DNA of 64,000 nucleotides from Streptomyces chartreusis (GCF_008704715.1 NZ_CP023689.1:9848099-9912098); one strand, 5' to 3'. Shown: positions 36,139-45,434, counted from the first letter of the stretch. Notes: generated by a model from the letters alone, not told the origin. Numbers and translations: made by a program.

Positions 36139-36545
36139 TCAGGATAGCCCTGTCGTCCGGTTTTCGAGCAGGGAATGACCGCCGCTGAGCAGCGAGATCT
36201 CGGCGACGGCCACGTCCTCGGCGAAGGCGAGCGTCGTTTCGGGAACGAAGATCTCCGTTGCGGCCCCATACCGTGAGCACGGGCACTCCGGCTCTCCCGC
36301 CGATCAGCATGCAGCTTGGCGTACGGCGGGAGGTTGCCGGCATAGTCGGCGATTGGTCGATCTCTGCTGTGCCGAGTGGGCGCGCACGGCTTCCAGAACT
36401 CCTCCGCGAAGCCGACCTCATATCTGTTGCCGTTCTGGCTGGTGGTCGCGCTCAGGGCCGCCGGGTTTGCCAACGCCAGTCGCCGGCCGATCGGCGCCGC
36501 GTAGTCCCGCACGTACAACGCGTACCGGTGACATCCAGCTGATCG
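36139..36545 (-). pseudogene. Frameshifted alpha/beta-hydrolase remnant
   Basis: Three minus-strand frames together give the C-terminal half of a haloalkane-dehalogenase-like hydrolase. One reads 'RDYAAPIGRRLALANPAALS' and 'SQNGNRYEVGFAEEFWKP', the next 'GVPVLTVWGRNGD', and the last 'EIFVPETTLAFAEDVAVAEI' with the catalytic-His-type 'LLSGGHSLLEN' before a TGA at 36141-36139. At least two frameshifts and an internal deletion separate the pieces. The nucleophile half is gone. Confidence 0.6.
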
Positions 36546-36747
36546 AGAAGGCCAGTCGTCAGCCCCGTGAGCGTTCCAGCGTGTGCTCGAAACCGTCGAC
36601 GGAGGGCGCGTGCTACAGACCCTTTTGCAGGTCATCCTGCTTGAGGGACCTGAGGCACGCTGATGGGCACCAACACCGTAGCGCCGATGCTCAGGATGCA
36701 CGTGATCTCACCCTTCCCGCCGGCCGAGGACGGGCCAGACTGGTCGG

Positions 36748-37230
36748 ATGGACGAGACGATCCTGAGGGTGAGACCCGCCCGGGCTGGTGACGAGCGCGG
36801 CATCGCCGTTGCGTGGCTCGACAGCGGGCGGTATTACGCCGCCTTGTATCCGGACCTTTCCAGATACCGTCAGGTGATGTGGCGACGACTTTCGAGCGGA
36901 TACTGCCCACGCCGGTGCGTCCTGAGCAGTGTCGGCTGGTGGCAGAAGCGTCTGGCGAGGTAGTCGGTTACATCGCCGCGAGGCTGCATGCCGCGGCCGG
37001 GCCGCCGGAGGGACAGTTCGATCGCGACCGCACTCAGTCGAGCGTGTGGGTCGATGCGCTCATGGTGCGAGCTTCCGATCATCGCCGTGGTGTTGGAAGC
37101 AGGTTGCTGGAGGCTGTCGAGGACTGGGCCATGAGTCGGGACACAGCGACGATCGAACTCGATACCTTCGCCCGCAGTCCCTTGTCCGTCCCTTTCTATG
37201 AGCGTCTGGGCTATGTGGACGAGGTCGAGC
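36748..37230 (+). pseudogene. GNAT acetyltransferase gene broken by a frameshift and 3' truncation
   Basis: The start is 'MDETILRVRPARAGDERGIA' in one frame. After about codon 42 the family sequence continues one frame over with 'LVAEASGEVVGYIAARLHAA', then 'VWVDALMVRASDHRRGVGSR' (the acetyl-CoA loop) and 'PFYERLGYVDE'. The frame is then lost where an opposite-strand gene fragment begins at about 37,230. Both the internal shift and the lost end argue for a dead gene. Confidence 0.65.
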
Positions 37231-37907
37231 GCGGAGCGGAAGAAGTCCGTGGGCGGGCTGCCCTGCTGCTGCCGAACCCACCGCGCGTACCAGCGACGGC
37301 TCCGCGCCCGTCCCAGCATGTGCCGGTTGATCCGCCGGCCGTAGACGGCGCGCGGCAGCCGCTGGAACAGCGGACCGGCGACGAAGTTCCACAGCAGCTC
37401 CAGCAGCGTCCCGCCGCTGGCCTGGTCGCGCCCGCCGAGCCACCACAGCGTCTGTGCCGTACGCGACCAGGCGCGATGCTGTGCGTAGCAGTGGTTGCGC
37501 AGCTCGGTGTGGCGGTGCTCCCTGAGCCCGTCGAAGGCAGGAGCGGTGACGACGGAGCGCAGCAACCGGTAGCTGTGCAGCCGCAGTTCACCGGTGCCGG
37601 GCGGCATGGTCTCCTTGAGCTGGTTGGTCAGCAGCTCGAACAGCTCGAGCGGCGGTGGATCGGCGCCGTCAGGAATCTGCGGGATGTACGCGTGAGGGGC
37701 GAGCACCTCGATGCGCCCGCGCATCCGCGATCGCAGTCCGGAAACGATCCGCCGTCCCGCATCCCCGCCCTCGGGCTCGTGAAGGAGTACGACCGGCACT
37801 CGGCTACGGGTGCGCCGTGACTGGACCACCAGTCTGTCGAATGCCTCGATGAACCGGTCGACGCCGGGATAGGCCGGAATACGACTCTGCGGATCCCCCA
37901 TGGCCAT
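37213..37907 (-). pseudogene. 3'-truncated hypothetical gene
   Basis: A good start (ATG at 37907, GAGGAGG upstream) opens about 230 residues of credible protein: 'VPVVLLHEPEGGDAGRRIVS', 'ELFELLTNQLKETMPPGTGE' and a basic region 'INRHMLGRARSRRWYARWVR'. It looks like the N-terminal part of an NTPase-like actinobacterial protein, but no P-loop is seen. From about 37,230 the frame continues to a stop at 36,870 only as antisense of the acetyltransferase relic. Its true end has been lost at a recombination junction. Confidence 0.55.
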
Positions 37908-38535
37908 GGGCTGGCCCTCCTCGTGCCCCTGGAACCCAGGACTGTCGTCCTCAACTGATCTACCCAAGCAGGGAGTTGGATCACATTGAGGGCTTTTGCT
38001 GCTTTCCCTCCGGGCCTTTTCGAGGATGGGCGGATCCGTACGGCCCGGGAGCGTGTCCGTTCCTGGAGCAGTACGCGAGCGCGGCGCGTTCCCCATCGAA
38101 CCGCTCAGCACCTTGCACGGCCGGGGCATCCAATCCCGGGTAGAGGGCCCCGGTCAGGCTCACCCCTGGGCGCGCGCACCCTGAGTAGGGGACAGGCCAT
38201 CGCGGTCGCGAGGCGCTGCGGGTTCAACCTGACCGAGTGCGCCACTTCTCTTTCCTCGGTGACGACGTCCGGCAGCTGCTCGGCTCAGGCACTGGGCCGG
38301 ATCTCACTGGCCAAATGGCGGGTGAACTGCGGTGAGGCGCTCCTTATCGCCGGGCGCCGCAACTCAGGTGCGGGCCGTGCGTTGCCGGCACCCACGTCTC
38401 CCCGCCGACGTCCTTGGCGCAATGCCCGGCAGATCATTTCTGAGATTTCACGCGTTCAGCGGCATAGCGGAGTACCTCCACGCTTGTCCTTAGGAATGGA
38501 GGAGCCGACGCGCAGGATCGGCCCGTGGAAGCAAG
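37908..38535. other. No supported gene
   Basis: About 630 bases with weak, overlapping frames on both strands. One short stretch reads like degraded coding sequence ('VRHFSFLGDDVRQLLGSG'), but nothing identifies it. It lies between two gene remnants. Confidence 0.4.
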
Positions 38536-38770
38536 GTGGCGATGGATGCCGAGGCGCAGGACGTATTCCACAAGTCGGCGGCGCACCGGTCGTCAGCACT
38601 GGTGACGACCGCAGTACTGTCTCGACGAACCAGAGTCCTACGTCCGCCAGATCATGTACCGGCAGCAGGTCTACCGCTGCCAGACGCAGTGGCGACGACG
38701 CGGGCTGCGTGCAGCCGACCCGCCGCAACGCTGGGCCCCGCCGACCGCTCCTGGCCTGGCTGCGCACCCT
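38536..38770 (+). pseudogene. ECF sigma factor (SigE-type) remnant
   Basis: One frame starts 'MDAEAQDVFHKSAAHRSSAL', closely like the opening of SigE-family ECF sigma factors. A second frame then gives 'DEPESYVRQIMYRQQVYRCQ' and 'TQWRRR', which is the family's region 2 end. The DNA between them is too short, so both a deletion and a frameshift have occurred. No region 4 is recognisable downstream. The remaining ~240 bases up to 39,013 hold nothing supported. Confidence 0.55.
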
Positions 38771-39013
38771 CACACCCGAACTTGCTGCCTTCAGCCCACA
38801 TGAGGCCCAGCAGGCGCGCCGCGCCGACTACTCGGAAACGGGCGGGCGGCGTGATCCGACCGGCTTTGTACACGGTCGGCCATCGCCGCGCAGTGGCAGT
38901 TCGCCTGCGACGTGCTGTTCGAAGCGGCAAGAACTCAAAGCCAAACCCGACGGCACTGACGCGCATCACCAGATGCCTGCCGGCGCCGGTTGAAGCGAAG
39001 AGGAACCACCCGC

Positions 39014-40015
39014 ATGAAAGTGCCCCAAGTCTCCGTCGTCGTCCCCTGCTACAACGAAAGCGAGGTGATCGACGCCTTTCACACGGCCTTGGTCGAGGCT
39101 CTGGAGCCGACGGGGAGACCTTTCGAGATCTGCTACGTCGATGACGGCAGCAGCGATGTGACAGGGGCGCGCCTGCGATTCCTCGCGGCAGCGGACTCCC
39201 GGGTGCGCTACACATCCTTTAGCCGCAACTTCGGCAAGGAGGCGGCGATGCTCGCCGGTCTCCGTATGACCCGCGGTGATGCGGTGGTGCTGATGGACGC
39301 GGACCTCCAGCATCCGCCCGAGCTCGTCCCTCAGATGCTGGACTTGTACGAGAGCGGCAGCGACCAGGTGGTGGCCCAGCGCGATCGCACCGGAGAAGGA
39401 GCTGTCCGCACGGCGTTCAGCCGCGCCTATTACCGCATGGTCCGGCGCTTCATGGAAGTCGAGGTGGCTGACGGCGCCGGCGACTTCCGGCTGCTGTCAC
39501 GCCGCGCCGTGAATGCCGTGCTCTCCTTACCTGAGCGCAACCGTTTCTCCAAGGGGCTCTTCTCCTGGATCGGCTTTGAGGCCGTCAGTTTCACCTACAC
39601 CAATGTGCAGAGAGCGGCCGGGCAGTCCAAGTGGGGAGGACGTCGGTTGCTCAACTACGGCATCGACGGCCTGCTCTCCTTCAACAGCCGGCCCTTGCGT
39701 ATGGCGATCCACACCGGTCTTTGGCTATTCCTGGCCGCACTGGGCTACGCCCTGTGGATCATCGCGAACGTCGTACTCCACGGTGTGGACACCCCTGGTT
39801 ACGCGACCCTAGTCACGGTCATCGTCGGACTCAGCGGACTGCACCTGGCCACCCTCGGCGTTGTGGGCGAATACGTGGGCCGCATCTACCACGAGTCCAA
39901 ACGGCGACCGCACTATGTCGTGAGCGAGACCGACGAATCCGACGAGGCGACCACCACCGCCCCCACCCTCGCCCATGGCCTCGAACCGATCGCACAGGCG
40001 CCCTTGCATTCATGA
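39014..40015 (+). CDS. GtrB-type polyprenyl-phosphate glycosyltransferase (GT2)
   Basis: 333 residues; the ATG at 39014 has AAGAGGAA upstream. The GT2 fold is clear: 'VSVVVPCYNESEVIDAFHTA', 'ICYVDDGSSD', the metal-binding 'VLMDADLQHPPELVPQM' and 'RAAGQSKWGGRRLL'. Two C-terminal membrane helices (residues ~235-262 and ~268-295) match GtrB/DPMS-like enzymes, which load a sugar onto undecaprenyl phosphate at the inner membrane face. It starts a three-gene operon with a GtrA flippase (ATGA overlap) and a polytopic protein, a set used to decorate cell-surface glycopolymers. Confidence 0.88.
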   Translation: MKVPQVSVVVPCYNESEVIDAFHTALVEALEPTGRPFEICYVDDGSSDVTGARLRFLAAADSRVRYTSFSRNFGKEAAMLAGLRMTRGDAVVLMDADLQHPPELVPQMLDLYESGSDQVVAQRDRTGEGAVRTAFSRAYYRMVRRFMEVEVADGAGDFRLLSRRAVNAVLSLPERNRFSKGLFSWIGFEAVSFTYTNVQRAAGQSKWGGRRLLNYGIDGLLSFNSRPLRMAIHTGLWLFLAALGYALWIIANVVLHGVDTPGYATLVTVIVGLSGLHLATLGVVGEYVGRIYHESKRRPHYVVSETDESDEATTTAPTLAHGLEPIAQAPLHS

Positions 40016-40446
40016 ACGCACGCGGACTCAGGCAATTCGCATCCTTCGCCGCGATCGGTGTCGTCAACACGGCCATCTACTACGCCGTGTACATCACCGT
40101 GAACCTCCGGCTGCCCTATCTGGCGGCGCATGCCGTGGGCTACGCCGTCGCGATGAGCGCTTCCTTCCTACTCAACTCCTGGATCACCCTGCGCACCAAG
40201 CCGACCTGGAGGGGCTTCGCCCGGTATCCCCTGTCGGGTGCGGTCAATGTCGTGGCGAGCGGCGTCGTGCTTCATCTGGCGGTGAGAGTACTGGGCATGA
40301 ACGAGAACGTTGCCGCCCTGGTCGCCGGCCTGCTGGCCACACCGCTCTCCTTTCTCGTGGCCCGCTGGGCCATCACCGCAGGTCGGCCCTTCACGCCGCC
40401 CGCGGCTGGGACCATCCGACCGCACACGCACGAAGGGCAGCGGTGA
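40012..40446 (+). CDS. GtrA-family lipid-linked sugar flippase
   Basis: 144 residues with four membrane helices and the GtrA opening 'LRQFASFAAIGVVNTAIYYA', then 'AHAVGYAVAMSASFLLNSWI' and 'NVAALVAGLLATPLSFLVAR'. GtrA proteins are thought to move the lipid-linked sugar made by GtrB to the outer face. It overlaps the GtrB gene by four bases and is one base from the next gene. Length and topology are normal. Confidence 0.87.
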   Translation: MNARGLRQFASFAAIGVVNTAIYYAVYITVNLRLPYLAAHAVGYAVAMSASFLLNSWITLRTKPTWRGFARYPLSGAVNVVASGVVLHLAVRVLGMNENVAALVAGLLATPLSFLVARWAITAGRPFTPPAAGTIRPHTHEGQR

Positions 40447-40447
40447 C

Positions 40448-41983
40448 ATGACCATCGAGGCGACCAGCGCACCCCGTACCAAGTCATCCATCGACCCCGG
40501 CGGTCCCCGACGGACTTCGATGACCCGGTGGCGCACACTCCGCCTGTCGGCACTGTCCCTGCCACCGCTCACTCTCCTCGCGATGGCGTCATGGTTAGGC
40601 CGCCACGTCCGCCCCAGCGCGGACGAGTGGTGCTTCATCCCCAATGTTCGCGACCACGGCATCACCGGCCTGATTGGCACCTTCTATTTCACCGACAACG
40701 GGCGTCTCGGCAATGGACTGCTCGTCGGCCTGTACGCCCAATTCCCCGTCGCCGGACACCAATGGTTCGCGACCGTCAGCGGCGTGATCATGCTGGCGCT
40801 GCTGTGGACGGTGACCGCCCAACTCCTGCGCGCCGCCGCTGTGGAGGCACCCCCGGGCACGGCACTCCTGGCCGCCTCCACGATGACAGCGGTCTTCCTC
40901 TTCGCGACTCCGAACACGTACAAGACGTTCTACTGGCCCGCGGCCTCCGTCTCGCACACCCTGGCACCCGTGCTGGCGTGCGCGGCCGTGATCCCGCTGT
41001 TGCGGGCCCGTGGCAGCCGTGGGCGCTACATCGCCCTGGCCACCGCGCTGGCGGTCGGCGTCTTCATGGGCACGCTCTCCGAAGAGGCCTCGGTTGTCGC
41101 CCTCGTGACGTTGTCGGTTCTGGTGCTGTCCGCCCACCACATAGTCGTGCCGAGGCTACGACGCTTCGTCCGGGCCTGGTCGCTGACCGCGATGGCCGGT
41201 ATCGGCATCGGCACACTCCTGCTGGTGACCTCTCCCGGATTCCGCACCCGCCGCACGCGCTACGACGCCGACCGGACATCCATGCTCGCCCCCGACAGCC
41301 TCATGAACTCCCTGCGCGGATACGTACGCATCTTGGAGACCGTCTTCACCACGTGGCAGTACCTCGCTGCGATCGCGGTCGGTGTGCTGATCGGCCTGCT
41401 CGTCCGAGGCAGGACCGATCGGCACGGCGTGTTCCTGCCGTACCGGCCGTTATTGCTCACGGCCCTTGGGGCCATCACTGTCCTGGTGTCCGGATACCTC
41501 TGCACCGTCATCACGTATCCCGTCTTCGGGGCGAGGGTGGTGACCACGGAACGCACCTGGAACGACTATCTCCTGCCCTACATCTTCGTGTTGACCGCAG
41601 CCGGCGCCTTTGCGGGCCGAGCGGTGCGCCGCCGTGGCCGCCGCACCGGAGTCACCGTGAGCGCGACCGCAGCCGCCGCAGTGTGCACCGCCGCCGTACT
41701 GGCCCTGTTCGTTCCGTTGCACGGACTCGGCGAAGATATGCGGGTGCGGGCCGCGAACTGGGACCAACAGGACCGATACCTGCGCGAGCAGGCGGAGCAC
41801 GGCGCGACCGTGGCACCGTACAAACCGCTCCCGGTGTCCAAGATGCTGGAGCCGTTCAGCAACGGGGGGCGCAAGGTGTGGCCGGCGCAGTGCGTCGCCG
41901 ACTACTACCACCTGGAAAAGGTCACCCACGCCGTCGACCTGCCCGGCCGCGGAGCCGCTCCTACAGGTCGGGGCACCCGATGA
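40448..41983 (+). CDS. Polytopic membrane protein, probable GtrC-like glycosyltransferase (DUF6056-like)
   Basis: 511 residues with about ten membrane helices. After the first helix comes 'PSADEWCFIPNVRDHGITGL', an extracytoplasmic acidic loop like those of GT-C transferases and DUF6056 proteins, and 'FYFTDNGRLGNGL'. The gene begins one base after GtrA and would supply the third activity: transfer of the flipped sugar to a wall polymer. The acceptor is unknown. This is ordinary Streptomyces codon use with no sign of decay. Confidence 0.7.
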   Translation: MTIEATSAPRTKSSIDPGGPRRTSMTRWRTLRLSALSLPPLTLLAMASWLGRHVRPSADEWCFIPNVRDHGITGLIGTFYFTDNGRLGNGLLVGLYAQFPVAGHQWFATVSGVIMLALLWTVTAQLLRAAAVEAPPGTALLAASTMTAVFLFATPNTYKTFYWPAASVSHTLAPVLACAAVIPLLRARGSRGRYIALATALAVGVFMGTLSEEASVVALVTLSVLVLSAHHIVVPRLRRFVRAWSLTAMAGIGIGTLLLVTSPGFRTRRTRYDADRTSMLAPDSLMNSLRGYVRILETVFTTWQYLAAIAVGVLIGLLVRGRTDRHGVFLPYRPLLLTALGAITVLVSGYLCTVITYPVFGARVVTTERTWNDYLLPYIFVLTAAGAFAGRAVRRRGRRTGVTVSATAAAAVCTAAVLALFVPLHGLGEDMRVRAANWDQQDRYLREQAEHGATVAPYKPLPVSKMLEPFSNGGRKVWPAQCVADYYHLEKVTHAVDLPGRGAAPTGRGTR

Positions 41984-42232
41984 TGCTCAACGTGACCGGC
42001 CACGAAGGGCTTCAGGGGACGCGCAGCGGCAACTGCGCCCATGTACGTCTCGCGCGTCAGATCCTCGGCGCCGATGCCCAGCCTGGTGGCGCGGAACTCA
42101 TTGATCGCCTGGGGCCGATGAGCAGCGTCCAGTCCTCCAGAGGAGACTCCAGGGCAGCCTGGGATTCCGGCAGCGAGGAGCAGGTTCTGGCCCGTTTCCG
42201 GCGGCCGGTGTTCAGCCGTCGGGAACGAGCCC
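41984..42232. other. No supported gene
   Basis: A minus-strand frame contains coding-like text ('RLGIGAEDLTRETYMGAVAA') without a start or stop in a sensible place. It may be a gene scrap. Otherwise nothing is seen. Confidence 0.3.
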
Positions 42233-42292
42233 ATTCCCCGCGAGGAAGGAACCGGCGGCGCCACCTTCGGCGCGCTCGCGCTCCTCGTCTTC

Positions 42293-42592
42293 GTGCCGGT
42301 CTCGGCGAGCGCCGCCACCGGTGACTTCTCCTGCCACTACATCGGTCTCGACGGCACACCGCAGTCGGCCACTCTGCACGACCCGGCCAGCCCCGGCTGC
42401 ATCGCCCTGCCGGAGGTGGCGGACCCGGGTTCTTCCGAGCTCGCGTTCGCCCCGCACAACGACACCGACGAGTGGGTGATGGTGTTCACCGAGCCGTACT
42501 GCACTGGGGACTCCTGGACGCTGTGCCCGCACGGGAATCCCGCCACGGACCGGCTCACGATGCGTTCGGTGTTCATGACCGGCCGCCACTGA
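42293..42592 (+). CDS. Small secreted Cys-containing protein, start uncertain
   Basis: A frame ending at 42592 encodes a signal-peptide-like stretch ('FGALALLVFVPVSASA', from about 42,260) and then a ~90-residue exported domain with four Cys: 'DFSCHYIGLDG', 'SPGCIALPE', and 'EPYCTGDSWTLCPHG'. The pairing of Cys and the end 'LTMRSVFMTGRH' recall small secreted inhibitor-like proteins (peptidase inhibitor I36 type), but the match is loose. The only in-frame start (GTG at 42293) falls inside the signal peptide, and upstream codons give no start. The N-terminus may be damaged or use a non-standard start. Confidence 0.45.
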   Translation: MPVSASAATGDFSCHYIGLDGTPQSATLHDPASPGCIALPEVADPGSSELAFAPHNDTDEWVMVFTEPYCTGDSWTLCPHGNPATDRLTMRSVFMTGRH

Positions 42593-42863
42593 CGACGCAT
42601 TTTGCCCTCGTCATCCACGGGGCCTGCTGAGACACCATTTCTTTATCGTGCGATGGGGCCGGCGGCGGTGAAGCCGGTCGCCAGAGGGTGCTTGTCCATG
42701 AGTGCCTGTCTCGGTGGCTGCTGCCGTCAGCGATACAGGAACACGCCGTTCGGGCGCTCCTGACATGTGCCAGGAGCGCCGCAGTTGGTGCGAACCTACC
42801 CTCGCAGCAGTCGCAGGCACTGCTGCCGGCGGCGCCGGATCCCGGTATTCACAGGAGGAGACA

Positions 42864-42983
42864 ATGCTCAAAGCCGTATTGGGCCTGTTTGTGGCGGTGG
42901 CGGTCGTGTTCGCGGTGGCGCCGTTCGCCGGCGCTGACCAGACCGCGACGATTGCCTGCTGCGGTGGTACGGGCAGCTTCTAA
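42864..42983 (+). CDS. 39-residue secreted peptide
   Basis: A tiny gene with an excellent AGGAGG ribosome binding site five bases before its ATG. The product is almost all signal peptide ('MLKAVLGLFVAVAVVFAV'), with a likely cut after 'PFAGA'. This would leave about fourteen residues, 'DQTATIACCGGTGSF', with two adjacent cysteines near a Gly-rich end and a C-terminal Phe. No modification enzymes lie beside it. It could be a signalling or antimicrobial peptide, or a precursor processed elsewhere. The length is far below what automatic annotation usually keeps. Confidence 0.6.
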   Translation: MLKAVLGLFVAVAVVFAVAPFAGADQTATIACCGGTGSF

Positions 42984-43199
42984 CAGGGGCCGCTCCACCG
43001 TCATTTCGCTGTTGGGGGGAGGGCCGGTCGGATTGCTGGCGGGCCTCCTTCAGCAGTGCGGCTGCCTTGCCACGGGAAACCCCAAATCGGGGCGACTCGG
43101 GGTGGGCTCACAGCTGCTGCCCCTGACTGATTCTTACTCCAGGACGCTCTCCGCAGGGCTCTTCGCCGTTGCGTGACCGTCGCGATGTCGTTCTCCATG

Positions 43200-43219
43200 C
43201 AGTTGGGCCAGTCCAACTG
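43200..43219 (+). promoter_or_regulatory. Inverted repeat over the EACC1 ribosome binding site
   Basis: CAGTTGG and CCAACTG are separated by six bases, and the repeat ends just where the GGGGGAG ribosome binding site of the EACC1 gene begins. It could be an operator or an RNA hairpin that controls translation start at the GTG at 43232. Confidence 0.45.
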
Positions 43220-43231
43220 GGGGAGTGTGTC

Positions 43232-43612
43232 GTGCAGATTCGGATCAGTGTCCCGGCGGACGAGAGCGGCGTGACGGTCCGCGACCTTTACCGATGGCTG
43301 CGGCTGGACGATGACGTCAGGCGCCATGGAGAGGTGCAGTTGGTGCCCGCTCAGCACGTGAGCGGGACCATGGGAGCGATCGAGGTCATCGATCTGGTTC
43401 TCGGACAGGGAATCGCAGCCCTGAATCTCGCCTTGGCGTATGCCGCATGGCGCAGCGCCCGCCCCGAGGCCCCGCCGGTGACTGTCTCGGTCGACGGTGT
43501 GTCGGTCACGGTCCGGGATGGCTCTGAGGAGTCGGTGCAGCGCATTGTGAGCGTGCTGCGTTCCCTGCCGTCGGCGGGGGCTGCGGTGCAACACGACCCT
43601 GGGACTGAGTGA
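43232..43612 (+). CDS. Effector-associated constant component 1 (EACC1)-type protein
   Basis: 126 residues from the GTG at 43232. The pattern fits EACC1: an N-terminal strand 'VQIRISVPADESGVTVRDLY', then 'GTMGAIEVIDLVLGQGIAAL' (a helix with membrane-like character), and an end 'PVTVSVDGVSVTVRDGSEES'. EACC1 proteins accompany caspase-like or peptidase effectors in actinobacterial conflict systems and are thought to control them. The caspase gene starts within this gene's stop codon (TGATG), so the two are made together. Confidence 0.72.
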   Translation: MQIRISVPADESGVTVRDLYRWLRLDDDVRRHGEVQLVPAQHVSGTMGAIEVIDLVLGQGIAALNLALAYAAWRSARPEAPPVTVSVDGVSVTVRDGSEESVQRIVSVLRSLPSAGAAVQHDPGTE

Positions 43613-45111
43613 TGGGGTTGCCGGACCCGCTCAGTTCTCGTGCTGTGCTGATCGGGGTGGGTGACTACGAGGTCCTGGAGTCGCTGCCGGCGGTCCGTAA
43701 CAACCTTGCTCAACTCGCTGAGTTGCTCAAAGACACCACAGTGTGGGGGCTGCCCGCTGATCACTGTGCGGTGCTGTACAACCCACAGACCAGTCATGAG
43801 GTCCTCGACGTAGTCAATGAGGCTGCTGCCCTGGCGCGGGACGCGTTTGTTGTCTACTTCGCGGGCCACGGGCTGATCTCCTCACAGGCGGATCTGCACC
43901 TGGCCCTGCCTGGATCGGATCCGGGGAGGTTGTACCGGGCGGTCGATTACGGCCTTCTCCGGCATGAGTTGGTGGACACGTGCTCCGCCACCAGCCGTGT
44001 GGCGATCTTGGACTGCTGCTACAGCGGGCGTGCGCTGCAGGGGCACATGGGGGTGGTACCCGACCTGGCGGATCAGGCGAGGGCCGACGGCACCTATCTG
44101 ATGACGGCCTCGGCTGAGACCAAGCTCGCCTGGGCTCCCGCAGGGGAGCGGTATACGGCGTTCACGGGCGAATTGGTGAAGGTGCTCGCCGAAGGGGTTC
44201 CTGGTGCTGGTGCGTTACTGACCATGGACACGCTCTTCTGGCAGGTGCGGCGTGAACTGTCTGCCAAGGGACGTCCGGTCCCGCAGCAGCGGGCGCGCAA
44301 TGCCGGACACGGCATCGTGCTGGCCCACAACCGCGCGGTGCGCAGAACGGACCCGGCCAACGAGGAGGATGACTGTGGTAGCGGGCGGCATCAAGCTCCA
44401 GCGTCCGCGCTGCAGCAGCCGGCCCCGGTACCTCCTGCTGTTTCGGACAAGGGCGGCAGGCGTCGGGTTGGTGTGCTGAGCGCCGTCGCGGGTAAGCCGC
44501 TGCGGAAGGTGCGGCTCGCCGTCCTGCAGCGTGAGCTGGCGGCGCAGAGCGCGGTCGTGCTGCGAAGCGAGGAGCCCCTGGGCAGGCGTCCCCTTGCACG
44601 TGGCTGCCTGAAGACGCTGTTGTACGTACTGTGCGCGTACCTGGTCTCGGCGGCGTGCGTGGAAGCGATGGCGGTGCCTGACACCTGGCCGTTTCTGGGC
44701 ATTTTCACGTCGATCCTGGCCGTCGGCTATCTCGTGACGATGGTGCGCCATGAACGGCGGCTACGGCATCCGCCCGATGCTGTGTGCATCGGTCCTCGGG
44801 AGATCTACATCGAGCGCTTCGGGCTATGGATCCACGTGCCCTGGTCGGCCATCCGCTCGGTTCACCCGACCCGGGACGGGCTCTATCTCGAACTGCTCCT
44901 CGACTCGTCGCTCGCGAGCAGACATGTGCGGATCGTGCTGCCTCGCGCGGCGCGCCGAACGCCTGAGCTGCTTCCCCTGTGTCCCTACGGCTGGTTCGGC
45001 TACGAGAGTGCCGAACTGCTCTCCGTGCTCAGCCGGTTTGCGCCTCACGAGACTCTCGATCCGACGCTGAGGACAGGACGACCGGCCTCGGACTACCCGC
45101 GGTCGTCGTGA
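43612..45111 (+). CDS. Membrane-anchored caspase-like protease
   Basis: 499 residues. Residues ~8-235 form a caspase-like peptidase: 'SRAVLIGVGDYE', the catalytic His in 'AFVVYFAGHGLIS' (His near 85) and the catalytic Cys in 'AILDCCYSGRAL' (near 136). A linker follows. Two membrane helices (residues ~334-352 and ~358-378) come next, then a C-terminal ~110-residue beta-rich domain ('DAVCIGPREIYIERFGLWIH', 'VRIVLPRAARRTPELLPLC') resembling a PH-like domain in bacterial membrane proteins. Fusion to a membrane anchor suggests the protease acts at the membrane, where its substrate or trigger would be. The substrate is unknown. Confidence 0.82.
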   Translation: MGLPDPLSSRAVLIGVGDYEVLESLPAVRNNLAQLAELLKDTTVWGLPADHCAVLYNPQTSHEVLDVVNEAAALARDAFVVYFAGHGLISSQADLHLALPGSDPGRLYRAVDYGLLRHELVDTCSATSRVAILDCCYSGRALQGHMGVVPDLADQARADGTYLMTASAETKLAWAPAGERYTAFTGELVKVLAEGVPGAGALLTMDTLFWQVRRELSAKGRPVPQQRARNAGHGIVLAHNRAVRRTDPANEEDDCGSGRHQAPASALQQPAPVPPAVSDKGGRRRVGVLSAVAGKPLRKVRLAVLQRELAAQSAVVLRSEEPLGRRPLARGCLKTLLYVLCAYLVSAACVEAMAVPDTWPFLGIFTSILAVGYLVTMVRHERRLRHPPDAVCIGPREIYIERFGLWIHVPWSAIRSVHPTRDGLYLELLLDSSLASRHVRIVLPRAARRTPELLPLCPYGWFGYESAELLSVLSRFAPHETLDPTLRTGRPASDYPRSS

Positions 45112-45434
45112 TCTTCCGGTAGGAACCGCCGACCAGCAACTGTCTGCGCTGGATGCGGCTGGTGGGCGTGGGTGGGGGTTCTGACCGGTGGACGTGGATG
45201 GGTGTGTGCCCTCATACGTGTCCTTGCTCTCTGCAGTATCGCGATTGCGGATAGTGGCGCCCTGGGGGTGGGGCGGGCCGCGATGATGGGCGCCGGGGAG
45301 TGGGGCGAGGCCGGGAGCGGCGGCGGAAAAGTCGGGTGTCCGGGGTTGGCCCGCCGGTGCGACTTCTTAGTGAAGGGCCTCGACGGAGGGGCCGGCCGTG
45401 CACGATGCCGCCGGGTGGGCGGGAAAGTGAAGTG
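45112..45434. other. No supported gene
   Basis: About 320 bases, G-rich on the plus strand, between the caspase and sigma-like genes. It holds no hairpin terminator or promoter I can defend. An in-frame extension of the sigma-like gene back to 45300 has no support. Confidence 0.35.

Noticed and set aside
42864..42983. Small peptide considered as an FxSxx-COOH precursor
   Set aside because: The C-terminus ends GTGSF and lacks the F-x-S-x-x motif; no radical SAM maturase is nearby.
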